Positions 24,183 through 37,300 of a stretch of 64,000 bases of DNA are shown piece by piece; position 1 is the first letter of the stretch; each line of letters starts with the position of its first letter. Source of the DNA: Strongyloides papillosus (taxonomy: Eukaryota; Nematoda; Chromadorea; Rhabditida; Strongyloididae); assembly GCA_005656395.1 (NCBI GenBank), contig SRSI01000012.1, forward strand, positions 62,001 through 126,000, given 5' to 3'. The position numbers and the translations under genes are program-made. The notes beneath the pieces were generated by a model. It saw only the letters and a program-made list of their open reading frames with translations. It was not told the origin of the DNA and searched no databases.

Positions 24183-25721
24183 TTAAAGTTTGATTCCATC
24201 TGCATTTTTAATTTTCATTTTTGAAAATTCCTTAAATATATATTCGAATATAATATAGAAAAATTGAATAACTGATACAATTGTAAAACCAACAAATAAT
24301 CCAGTATGTCCACCTAACTCTGAGATGAATCCACTGACTGTTGTAACTAATACATCCTGGTAAATGTATTCTTGTAATCTTTCATAACTCATTTCAATAT
24401 GGATTCTAGGTTTACCAATACCTTCTATACCAGCTAATGTATAACTAAATGGTCTTGTTATTAATGATACTATAACTTCTTCTCTTGTACAAGCTTGATT
24501 ACATTTGATTTCCCCTAATTTACCTTCCATTATTTCATTATAATTATTAACAATAATTTTTGGTGAGCAAATAGAAAGATTATTATTAGTATTATCAAGA
24601 TAAAATAATGTACAATTATATTTATCATGAATTTTCTGTCTTATCCATTCATTAACATAACAAACACCTATACCTTTATAATTTTTATCATTGTTACAAT
24701 TACCTTGATTATGAAGTATTTTATACATTTGTTTGGTAAATTTAAATCGATTCCAATCTCTACCGTATATATAATATCTTGGATATAATGTCATACCATC
24801 GGTCTTTGGACTATTATAAATAACAATCTGTTCCTGAAATTCATTTTTATCAATAAAGACACTTGGAAGAGCTTTAAGAGTTAATCTCAATTTGTTCCAT
24901 TCATCTGGAGCAACTTGGTAAAACTTTTTCAATTTATAACATCTACCCCGTATTAATACAAATGTTGGTTGAAATAATTCACAACAGTCTAATAAATCAT
25001 CACTTGCTGAACATTCTTCAAAAAACTAAACTTTTGTTATTATGAATACTAATTATTATACTTACATCCTCACATTTGAAATTTTCATCCTCAAAAATAT
25101 ATTTGTAAAGATTCTTCATATCACCAAAATATTTTAAAATATCTTTAAATATATCATCGATATCATTCATTCTACTATCAGATAAATTTGTTAAAAATCT
25201 ATTATAATTATCAAAACCACCTCCAGCAACGGTGTAAATTATTAAATCATTAACAGTTTTATTATCTAAGTCATTTCTTATTTCCAAGAATTTGTTTTTA
25301 ACATTAGTATAATTGAATGTATCAGAATATTTTGGACATATTGTTATACCATGATACAATATTTTATCACTCCTTCTTATAGTATCTAATGTAACAGTTT
25401 TATTTTCAATTAAATCACCTACTGTTACAAATGTTAAATAAATTGATACCAGAACTGCTATGCCAAGAAATATTCCCCATGCTATTTTTGCTTTCTTACT
25501 TTTCATAAGAAGAATATATTCAAGTCCATGGAGCATCTCAACCCATATTTTCTTTTCTTCTGTATTATGGTTTTTTAGTGATATTATGTCAAAACTAAAT
25601 AAGTCGAATTTTTGTGATTAAATTATTATTTTAAAACTTACGCAGTAACTTCTGTTGTCTTTATACTCCTTCTTCTCCATGAGGAACTTCTTTCAAAACC
25701 ATCACTACAGTCATCATCCAT
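24183..25721 (-). CDS. DEG/ENaC-family sodium channel subunit (degenerin-like)
   Basis: Exons 25721-25642, 25594-25066 and 25025-24183 (introns 47 and 40 bases) give 483 residues. After a short cytosolic head, the first membrane helix is AWGIFLGIAVLVSIYLTFVT. The extracellular domain contains the CEDFFEECSASDD and LLDCCELFQP segments, with the adjacent Cys pair and Gly-x-Cys pattern typical of degenerins; the splice join falls directly after CED. The second helix follows ISELGGHTGLFVG and runs FTIVSVIQFFYIIFEY. Family members form trimeric, amiloride-sensitive, often mechanically or peptide-gated Na+ channels. Here the usual G-x-S selectivity motif is not clearly kept, and the extracellular domain is short. 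The exact subfamily is not determinable. Confidence 0.85.
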
Positions 25722-26211
25722 GTTATGTAAGATAAAATAACTTTTATTAACAAGTTCGTTATCTATTGTGTTATCTAATCTATTGTTACCAAGTTTATAT
25801 TAAATAATCGAATACATTAAAAGATGGTGTTATTGTTTATACTGTTAAAGAATATCATCATTACAATATGTATGTTTACAAAGTGTAAACATGAAACATT
25901 AATAATTTTATTAACTGTAAATTTTATATAAATAAATAACTTTTTTCGTTAAAATTGATTTATTATAAATTAGTTTAAATATATATTACATCTATACTAA
26001 TTTATTATTTTTTTAAGAGTTGAAAAAGTATATTTGCTTATCATTTTATTTAGTTAATATGTAATAAAAAATTAAAAGACAAATATTTACAATACAGGTT
26101 AATGAAAAGATAAATAATAACTGGCAATAACGATTTTCTACTTATTTTAAAAATTACCCTTTTAAAAACATAAATTCTGAGAAATGAGATTGTATAAAAA
26201 AGTTGGTTAAT
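25722..26211. other. Intergenic gap
   Basis: About 490 bases between the channel gene start and the 3' end of the next minus-strand gene. AT-rich; no feature seen. Confidence 0.5.
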
Positions 26212-28224
26212 TTATCTACCATTTCTCCATACACCATTTTGGGTTTGTTGATTATTTGTATAATAATTAACATTGTTATTATTTGGATTGGCATTATTTT
26301 GATAGTATGATTGATGATATTGGCTTTGTTGATAGTAGTTATTATTATTATTATATCCTCTCCACTGTTGTTGTTGTTGCTGGTTAAATGGAGCCCTGTA
26401 TGGTTGTTGAAAACCATTATTGTATGGTACATTTGTTTGATGGTATGCCTGTGAGGGTATTGTTGTTCTTTGTTGATAATTATTTATTTCATTATTATAT
26501 AATCCATTTGGTCTGTTTATAATATTATTATTATTTTGATATGGTAATTGTTGTCTATTGTTGTAATTTTGTTGATAAGGTACATTACTTCCTTGAATAG
26601 TTTGTAATGGCATATTGGTATTGGAATTAAAAGTTGTGGCACCATTAAATCTAACGAAATTACCTTGTTGTACATTATTTATAGAAGGTTGATTTTTTTC
26701 ATAAATTCTTGTTGGTGTTTGGAAATTATTAATTTGTTGTTGAGGTCTTCCTACAATTCCGTTTGGAGGAGTTAAATTGTCGCTGTTATGATTTATTGGT
26801 ATTGTTGCTGTAAATATTCTTTTTGATGCTTTTTTAACACTCTCAATAGGTATACCCCCTTGTGGATCTTTAAACATTGATGATTCTGGTTTAACAAGAA
26901 TAATACGTGGTTTTTCAGGATTTGAAGTTTCAATGGTAGTTGTTTTCGACAATTTATCATTTTCAATTAAACTTCCAGGTCTATTGTTGTCTGATTTAAT
27001 GGCTTGTGATAGTGGAATAGGAAATATTTTTTCAGAATCTGGTAATGGTGTTGTTGAGATAAGTTTTATTAATGTTGAGTGTCTTGGATTTAATGTAGTT
27101 ATTCTTCTAAGTATAGTTGTTCTATGCCCCAATTGTCTTTTTGTTTCTTCAATAATTCTTCTTCTTTCCTCAGATTCAGATGTTTCTTCACTTGAATAAT
27201 CTTCCTCTGCTGTAGTTGTTGTTGTTGTTGGAGTTGTTGTTGTAATTGTTGCTTTAGTAGTTGTTTTTTTGTCTTCCTTTCCATTTTTGGTCAACTAAAA
27301 TTTTTTATTATTACATAAATATTAAGTTCAAAAAAATACCTGTTTGGCAATCTCTTCAAATTCACTTTTTTTTAAATCACTTTTTTCCAAAATTTTCATT
27401 AATTTCTTAATAGTTTCAACCCTTTCATCATCGTCTTCATCACTTTCTTCTTCATCCTTATCTTCTCCACCTGATTTTAAACTTTTATTCTTTTCTTCTG
27501 ATTTATCCTTTATTTTTTCAATACTTTTATTTTCACTTTTAACTGATTTTTCACTTAATCCATCAATATTTTCACCATTATCCACATCAATTCTGTTATT
27601 AATCTCTTCTGAATAGTCTTCGTCTTTTTTGTCTACACTTCCTGATTTTTCATTATTTTCTTCTTCATACTCATCAACATTATCTTCTTTGTCAACTTTT
27701 GTCAAATCAGGTTTTGATTTACTTGTTTTAGGATATTCGGTTGTCTCTGTAATGACTATTTTTGAGCCATACTCACTAGGCAAGGTTGATTCTGTTGTTG
27801 TTCTGTAATATGACGTGACAGCGCCACCAAAACCATCTGTTTCTCCGAAGGTTAATGGATTAACTGCTCTTCCAGAATTAAATGCTGCTAATCTCTCAGT
27901 CATCATCCGATGATTTTTTGCAGCCTGTTCAACGACAATTGGAAACCATTGACTTTCTGAAGCTTGATTTGCTATACCAACACCAGTACCTGTTAATTGC
28001 ATAGCAGATTGAGCTAATTGATATAAAGCTCCAAGATTTCCAATAGCTTTAGCGGCACCAGCTCCTGCTGTAGCAACATTTCCTATAGCTGCTCCATTTC
28101 CAGCACCTCCAAGAATACTTGTGACTAATGAAGCTATTTCTGCGATTTGACAATGTACTTCAGGTGGATATAAATGGAATAGGAATATTCCAATAAAAAT
28201 AGTGATTAAAAATGATTTGGTCAT
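26212..28224 (-). CDS. Secreted low-complexity protein with Asn/Gln-rich tail
   Basis: Exon 1 is 28224-27340 and exon 2 is 27294-26212, joined in phase 0 across a 45-base intron; 655 residues. Residues 1-25 are a signal peptide ending EVHCQ. A Gly/Ala-rich helical segment (about 30-90) is the only part that looks folded. A very acidic Lys/Glu/Asp/Ser stretch follows (about 165-295), then a Thr tract just after the splice join, and finally about 200 residues rich in Asn, Gln, Tyr and Pro with prion-like composition. There are almost no cysteines after the signal peptide. I recognise no named family. A secreted matrix, cuticle or surface protein is a reasonable guess from layout only. In the other minus frames the same repeats give chance ORFs. 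Confidence 0.75.
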
Positions 28225-29754
28225 TTTCCTGAAATTATATCATAAAATAATAGTAAATTAGAACAAATATATATTTTATTGTCTATCATAAAAATAGATG
28301 TTACAAAAATAGATCAAACAAATAATATTATAGAATTTTTAGTATAAAAACTTAGCAAAAAATGTTTATAAGCATTAATAGTTTTTTTAAAGTTTAATGT
28401 TTCTAAAAATTGATGTAATTAGACAAAAGTATTCTATTGTTAGTAAAATTCAAATAAAAAATAAAATCACTAACCAGAAACTATAATATATTTTTAATTA
28501 ATTCATCTACATAGTATGTGAAAATGATGGATAAATTGAAAATATATTATAAAAATTTATTCATGTTAAAATATTATATTTTCTTTAACAATTGTTTATA
28601 TGTATACTCTTAAGTATTTTAGATAAATTTCCATAAAATATGAAAGTTATATATAAAAGAAATTTAATGGATAAAATTAAAAGATTGTTAGATAGATTAA
28701 TACTTGAGTATTCAAATTGAAACACTCTTATAATATAAAGTATATTCCTCTTTTTAAACTTTTCCAAAGGTTATTATTTCTAATTATAAAAACAGTTAAA
28801 CGAACAATTTTTTAATTATCTTGTTCTTATTTTTACATAATATGTAGAACGGTTATGGTATTTTTGTAAAACAAGTTGAAATTTTGAATAAATAATTAAT
28901 TAGTGTAATGTTATATTTAAATAATTAGCAAGTTTTTAACTTTCTAGTGAATTAAATAACTTTTATGATTAAAAAATAAATATTTATTTAAAGTTTTTTG
29001 ACATTCAAGATAACAACGTTTCACCATAATATTATAGAAGTGGAAAAAATATTATTAGTAACAAAGTCAAATGATAGATAATTTTTAAATGATCTAAGAT
29101 AGAAAGATGGAGATTAACATTCCCAGAGGCAAAACAAGTTTTATTATGCATTTTTTATGGATTTATAAAGGTAGCATTAAATCTAATACTTTAAATAGTA
29201 GGTAGGATTTGAGGTTTATAATCAATATAAATCATCATTTACATGAATCCTTCATATTTAATGTTCCATGAATTAAATTTGATTTATAAAAAATATCACA
29301 AACTATTTACTAAATTATAATGCATCTTTAAAACCATTTTATAATTCAATTTTATCTTCTATATTGAAAACCATCGCTTAGATCCTTGAAAACTTTTGAA
29401 TACTTATTTTTTTCAAAAACAAAAAACTCAAAATAATTTTCCAATTAACTTCTTATTTCCTTATTATATTTAACATATTTACCAAAGATTAAAAAAAATA
29501 TCGGGAAATAATTTAAATGTTAATAATATTAAAAAATAAAAATTCGTTTAAAAAAATGCATTTATTTTCATAAAAACAATTAAATAGTTGTTTTTAAAAA
29601 ATTGTCATACATTCTCTAAATATATATGATAATTAATAAAAAAATTAACAGTACTCGTGTATCAAAAAATATGACTAAATATTTCCTTGAAATAAATATA
29701 TTCTTTTAATTATATTAATTATGTAATATAATAGTAGTAACATTGAGAGATCTA
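28225..29754. other. Intergenic DNA, no features seen
   Basis: About 1.5 kb of AT-rich DNA holding the upstream flank of the secreted protein gene and the 3' flank of the peptide GPCR gene. No gene was recognised. Confidence 0.5.
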
Positions 29755-31359
29755 TTATAAAGTTGTAGTTGGTAAACTTTCTTTTCTTGTTTCAAAATAA
29801 CCCGTTGATGGTATTTTGAATGACATTATGCTATTTTGATTTATATTAATATTTGGATTGAAGGATATTGAGATAGATTTTCTACCAACATTAATATTAG
29901 ATGATTCTTTTTCAGTGTTCATTGATGGCAACCCTCCATAAGAGGCGGACAAATTATTATCATTTACATTTAGCCTAGTACAACGTAAACTTTCCAGTAC
30001 TTTTTTCTTTTTCTATAATTAATTATAAATTATGCTTTGCAAATTATTTTTAACATACCTCCTCTCGTTCATTATAACATGTTAATGTATCACTAATAGC
30101 TTCTCTGAATCGTTGTGATAAGAATGCATAAAGTATTGGGTTAATTGCACTATTAACAAACATTAATAAAAAAGTTATAGGATGTAGGAGCGTCAAAAGA
30201 CAATCTAAACATCGAGGTGCTAAATTTCAAAAAAAAATTATTTTACTAAAAATATTAAATATCATTAACTTACAGTTAACATCACGAAAAACGGACCAAG
30301 TTAAATAAATATAACGAGGCATGTTTAGAACAGCAAATGATACTACAAGGAGTGCAACAAGTTTGATTACCCTTCGTCTAGTATCAAATGACTCTGAACC
30401 ATTGTTTCTCATACTCAATTTTCCTAAAAATTTTATATAACCAATAAACAAATTTTTAACTTACTTTTATCACTTGCTGCACAATTTGGAGCTAATTTAT
30501 CACTGCTTCTTCCAAGTAATGGTGTATTAAGATTATTCTTATGAACGACTATTCCATTTGGAGAATTTATGGTAACTCTTACATCTTTGTATAAATGATT
30601 ATTCTTATTATGTTTGATAGATGATTTGATTAAAATATGCCCAATTGAAATATAAATTATTAATAATATTAATAATGGTATAATATACCAAACTACTAAA
30701 TTTAATATCGATACAACTTTAAGAATATTAATATCAAATAGCATAAAATGTTTCCTTGTGCAAATGGCCATTTGTATTCCTGTTTCAGGGTCTTCATGTG
30801 AGATATATTGAACAGCAATTAAATAAGGAAGATTCATAATAACGCAAAATGTCCATACAATAGCTGTTGACATAACAAGAACACGAGATGTCATAATATC
30901 ATGAACAAGCATAGGCCTAGCAACAGCAATAAATCGTTCCACTGATAGAAGAACCAAAATTCCAGCAGAAAGATTTGGTATCATATTAACTAGATACAAA
31001 TAACAATGACACATAGTTTTACCAAATATCCATTGTGAATTTCCAGAATGTAGAAAATGAAAACCTGTCTGGACTACACAAAATATGCCAACCAACAAAT
31101 CTGCTACAGCTAAATTTCCTAGTAAAAAATTGGTTATCGTTCGCATAGATTTCTTAGTTATTATAACTGTTAAGATCAATATATTTCCAAGCACACAAAA
31201 TAAAAATACTAGTATATAGGCAATAATTAGGAAATTTCTTATCAATGGTCTATCTAAAAGTGATTCTTCATTTTCATAGCTTTCTTCTCCCATCAGATTT
31301 TCGTCATTTGAAAAATTAATATATTCTGGAGAGTACGTTGGATTCACAGAAGAATCCAT
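29755..31359 (-). CDS. Class A (rhodopsin-like) neuropeptide receptor
   Basis: Four exons, 31359-30465, 30423-30274, 30219-30059 and 30012-29755, join in frame to 487 residues. Landmarks: helix 1 GNILILTVII, helix 2 NLAVADLLVG, the helix-3 Cys in GKTMCHCYLY pairing with the loop-2 Cys in AICTRKHF, the helix-3 end SVERFIAVARP in place of DRY, helix 5 IIPLLILLIIYISIG, and helix 7 NSAINPILYAFLSQRFREA with NPxxY. Helix 6, LLVVSFAVLNMPRYIY, has NMP where most family members have CWxP. The third loop is long and the tail Ser/Asn-rich. This is the layout of NPY/CCK/orexin-type peptide receptors in worms; the ligand is not predictable. It couples to G proteins at the plasma membrane, probably in neurons. 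Confidence 0.88.
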
Positions 31360-34300
31360 ATTATGATTCTTAAAAATTAGAATATTTAATTTATTTTTCT
31401 TTAAAAAATAAATTGATTAAAGTATACTTAAAAATATATTAATGATATTATAGTATATCAATCTTCTTATGTCATCGTAAGATTATTTTATTCAAAAGTT
31501 AAATATATAATTTTAGTCAATATATATTAGTTGATTTAATTTGTCATTATATTTTTACTCAAGCTGTATAAAAAAAGTGATATGTACAAATGAATTAATA
31601 CGTAATGAGTTAGCAATTAGTTTATTGAATAAGAATGTCAACAAACATGGATATTTAATAACTTAATAATTTTTACAAGAGTAAAAAATTATCTATTATC
31701 TGTTATGAGAGATGGGACGAGAACTATAGAAAAAGCATAGAAATTTAATTTTTCCTGGTTGTCACAAGGTAATCTTAAAAAATATGAATCATAAAATGTT
31801 TTCTTGCAGACTTAAAAAAAATAAAATTTTTTAATTATTTCATATTTTCCTCTTATAATAATAGAGCGATATATCTAGTTAAAGGAATAATCTTTATATA
31901 GCGGAATTGAAAATAAGGGACATATGATAATAACTTTAAGATAATGAAACGATAAAAAAACTTTTTAATAGCGAAATGAATTTCTAAAAGTACGTTCACC
32001 AGAAAGGAGTTCCATTAATCTATAATAAACAAATTTAATGAATTGAAATGTTAAAATTATAAATATTTTTGTTTTTATAAAAAAAATCTTAATATTATGT
32101 AGTTAAAACAAAAAGAATTAGTAACTGAATCTACTTAAATATTTAGAGAATGTGTAAAAAAAAGAAGAGCGATTTTCCTAGTAAAATTACTTTCAAATAT
32201 CACCATACTACGTAAAAAGAATAAAGGAAGAAATAGAATAATATGAAGACAATTAAAATGTATTTATTATTTCTACACAACATTAAAATATTACATTTCA
32301 TTATTATTTCGTAAAAATATACTTTAATAATTTTTTTATAAGGGCGAAGTTTATTTATAAGAAGGAAGTAAATCTGAAACTCCTAAGAAACGGAGAATTG
32401 TATAATTCTATTTATTAATTCTATTAAATATTTTGTCAATCTCATAACATATATTGTTTTTTACAATTTTTCTCATTATCCATCTTTTTCCTGATCATTT
32501 TTTATATAAAAAACATGAATATTTAATGATACTTGACAAAGATAAGGCAATAGAAAAAGCATAGAAATGCACAAGGGAAATAAATAAATCCATATTCCGT
32601 AAATAATTTTGATTATAAATTTTTAGAAATTGCATTTTTTTTAATATGGAAAAAATAATTCTAAAATATAGTGAAAATTAATTGTAGTTAAAAATAAAAC
32701 ATTTAAATAAGTGCAAGCAAATCATTTTTCTATATTCTATAGAAATGAAATCATTTTATTTTGTTGTAAATACATAAACAATATTTTTACAATTATATCG
32801 TTGATAGAAATTATAAATAATAGAGATATTGCATGAACTTCACACTCGTAGTTTTATATTATTTATTATAGAAACATTCAAAATTATATGCCCATATGAA
32901 ATAATTTTTTTTCAAAAAGGTAAATTTAAAATAAACAATGAATTACTTGAGATAAAGTACTTTGAAAAGAGGAAAGGAGAATCGTTGTTTGAAATATTAT
33001 TTTTTGTCTCCTTAGACAAACAAAGTAAATTATAATAAAAATGGTTCTATAATTTTATCAAAAATTGAAGTAAAGAGGAAATTTTAGAGAAAATGACAAT
33101 GGAGTGAATTATGACGATACCCTAACATAGTAATTTCTCCCATCACTATATACTTGTATTTCTTACATCGTATCTCATTAAAAGGTTTTTTTGGGTAACG
33201 ATAGAATAGTAATAAAGGTCTATTTTCAACTGTTGTAAAACATGACAAAAGTAAGTAGTTGAAAATTGTATATCAAAAATGGGATCTTGTTTCATTTTAG
33301 TTTTAGTATACAAAGTAGTTGTACTATTTAATAACATGTAGATAAAATATTTTTGAAAGCCGTAAAAATGAATATCTTTTAAGGAACTTGAAACCATTAT
33401 GAGAGTGGAATACTTAGGCATTAAGAATTCAATAGAAATTTCTAGTGATATTTTAAGATATGTTCTCGTCATATAGTGTAAATAACAGTTTGATGAGAAA
33501 TAGGACAAAAATTTTGAAGCGTAAATTTATATATATTATTTTCAATAGTTTTAAAAGTTTAATATCTTCACTTTCTCTTGAACTTTTATAATATACTATT
33601 AATAGAAAAAGTAGGAAGAAAGAATTATGTCATTTGAATAAATACGAATTCAAAAATTTTTTTTTATATTTTTTGTTAGAATTTATTTTAAAATTAGTCT
33701 TTTTAATAAACTTTTAATAATTTATAATTACCATATTAATTGCTTATGTGATATAAAATAATGCTAATGTCCAAATTTAGAAAAAAATATACTAATATTA
33801 ATTTCCTTTTTATTATCTTATTGGGAGAAAATAAATATATTCAAGTAAAAAATATGTTATATGTTTTTTTTACACAATTTAACTTATGTTAAACGTAACG
33901 AATACAATGATAAAAATCTCAAACTAAATACTAGGAATCAAAAAAGTTTTTAAAAAATACGCATATTAAGAGATAAAGAAAACATCGGATAGATAATGTA
34001 TCAAATTTATAGCTAAATATTCATCATAGTATGTTTCTATATTTTTTCGTTGAATGATGTTAAAATCTTTAGGGTTTTTTATATTAAAATAATATTAAAA
34101 AATTGATAAAGTTCTTTTATATCCGTAGAAAAAATAAAATCTATTTGTAGTGGAGTCTAATTATTTATTTCTATTTTTACTTAATTATCAGCTTCTAGGA
34201 GTATATCTCAAAAATAGAATTTACATATAAGAAATTAAAAAGGATACCATAATTTAAAGATAAACGAAAATTTTTTAATTAATATTATTTATGAAGTTAG

Positions 34301-37300
34301 TGTACAATAATTTTGTTTATAATAATATATTATATTTAAAAAATTTGTGATTTCTAAATTGAATTTCAATTAAAATTTATGTTTATAGGGGTATGTAATT
34401 ATATATTTTTGGTGTTGATGCAGACTTTTTCAATTATATGGGTAAGAAAAAAAAGTGTATATTTAATAAAAAAAATGATGCAATATTACTTATTTGTAAA
34501 CATTACATCCTTTGCTTAAAATTGAGACGTGAGATAAACTAATTATAAGATTTTTGAAAAAAAATTATACATATAAATTTATTGCGAAAATATTTTTGTT
34601 TTCATATTTTGTATAAAAATAATATTCAGAAAGCGAAAAGTTTCTATAGATGCTTTGATATGGTATATTTTTTAATGGTTCGAATATTAAAAATAATAAA
34701 ATATTTGTACAACATTATAACATTTATATATTGGTACTTTGTAACATGTTGAAATGAAGGATAAAAAAACTTTGATTTACAAATATTGCAAAGTGGTAAT
34801 TCAAAAGCTTTACACTAAAATGAAAATAATTTTTAAGAGGAAACATTTTTGATATAAAATGAAATAAAAATTTAAGAAAAAAAATACTAAAGTAGTTGTT
34901 AAAAGCTTATTTTTTAAAACATTCTTAATTTTTAAATACTAAGATACTTAAATAATCATATTAAAATTATATGACAAAATCATTGTTCTTCAACAATTTC
35001 CCCTCATTCTGATCAATTGATAAGTGAAACAATAAAAAGTAAAACAAATGTCAAATTTTTAAATATTTATGTTTAAAAAAAAGCGAGATTAAAGTCATTT
35101 TGAAGAGCAATGAGTAGCAATTAAGACACTTGTTTAAGGTATTTAATAAATCATATTAAATATTTATGTTCGGTTAATAGATGATAATTAATGTTTTGAG
35201 ATGTAAAAAAGTAGTAATTTAATATATTCCAATAACAAGATAAAATATAAAGATTAAATTTTAACGTACCAACTGTTTTTTATAACTTATTTATATTTTT
35301 CCAAATATTTATACCTAATCGTTGCTTTTACGTATGAAAGTTAAAAGAACATGCATGTTTCAATAATTTAAACACTAAATTTTTATAAGTTTACATAATT
35401 TCTATTGATACTTTATGACAATTTTAATCTATAAATAAATTTATGTAGGCAAATTTAATTTAACTTAATATAGTAAAAAAATTTTTAAAGTATTTAAATA
35501 TATAGCATAGATACATAAATCTCTTCAAGCTTAACATGATTCTTTAAATAAATTTTTCATAATAATATTGAAATGTCAAAAAGGGGATAAAAGTTGGTGG
35601 TGGAGAAGACAAACCAACTGAATACATAAAGAGAATAATTAAAAGGTTGAAAGAACTATTTAATATTATTTAATTTATTTAGTATTAGAAAATTGGAAAA
35701 GAGAGATATATAATTTTTTTGATTTAAAATTCCTATTTCTAAATTTTGCGGAAGTTTAAAAATAATTAATAACTATAACGACTGATTCTATATAATTAGC
35801 TTGCTTTAATAAAATTTTTAGCAGGAATAAAAGGATTACTAGGAAAGCCTAAAAATTTAGAAAGTATAATTCCGGTATATTTATATTAAAAATTAAAAAA
35901 TTACTTTTAAATATTAAAAATTACGAATGTTCTCTCTTGTTTAACAAAAAAGATCTTCTTAACTTGACAAAAGGTTAGGTAATTGTACACCTAACTGTCA
36001 AAAAGTGAATGACAATGAAGAGAGGGTAAAGAATTAAATGACACACAAAATCATTGTAATTATTTAACTTAAAATATCCCATAAAATATAAATAACTATT
36101 GAAATATAATTGTCCAACTTAGATGATAAACATTAATTTTTTTTATCGTTTTCCAAAATTTATTATAACATCTATTCATAGTAATTTTAAAATTGAAACT
36201 TGATCTTAAAGAAATATTTTTTCACCAAACTCAATCAACAAATTAATAGTCTACTAAAATTAAATAAACGTTTTATGTTTATACTTTTCCCAGAGTAACA
36301 TTTAATATTACATTTACCATTTATTAGAAATGTAAATAAAAAATTTTTGTAAATATTTTTTTAATATAATATTTTTTAATTATTCAAATAAATATTTAAG
36401 AAGTTATTTATTTGATGTTCTGTAAAATAAGTCTTCTAGATATTTTTTATCGTAATTTTTAAATAAAATAATAGACATAGGCAATATTTGTAAGAAAAAT
36501 CTTTTTGAAATATAATTATATACTTAAAGTTTAATAATGCCATAAGATTTCAAATTTTTTTTAATTACCCTCCATAATTTCATGTTATCTTTTTTCCTTA
36601 ATGATATGAAAAATGAAATATAATTTCATATAAGACTTGTTAACTAATTTTGTCCATTTAAATTTTACAAAAAAAAATTCAGTAAAATAACTTAGTTTTA
36701 CTGAAAAACAAATATATGTAAAAAATAAATATTTTAATTGAATAATATAAAAATAAAATAATGTTTGAGATACTTGGAAGTGTTATAGAAAAGAACTAGA
36801 TTTGAATATCTATCATAATGTGATTAAAAGATTTATAATTGTTAGGAAGTATTAAATAAATGATGTAATTTATTTAATTACTTCTATAAATGAACTATTT
36901 TAAAGAATAATTAAATGATGACTAATAATTTGCTAATACGTCATGAGATTTCTATTTTAAATATCTTACGTTTTTTAAAGCTAAATACTTGACGATCTCA
37001 ATAATCACCTTTGTTTGTCTAATACTACAAGTAATAATAAATTGACTTTGAAATTTCAAAACAATTTTAACTTCCAAAAATATTAAAAAATATGATTTAT
37101 ATAAATAAAAAAACGGAAAAAAAATTTACTCAAAATGTATTATCAATTTTCTGGTGAACAATTTTTATTTTTAATGGATTAAACATATAAATTTTAAATA
37201 ACAAAATAGATGTAAAAACAAGATAAAGTGTAAATAGTACATATTGACTCTTAATATACAATACAAAAAAAATTGTAAGGTAATATTTATGAGTATTTAG

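Noticed and set aside
26933..27616. Plus-strand open frames opposite the secreted low-complexity gene
   Set aside because: Shadows of the acidic and Thr-rich repeats on the minus strand.
32829..33508. Two short open frames in the gene desert
   Set aside because: Chance frames in AT-rich DNA, no splice, signal or family support.
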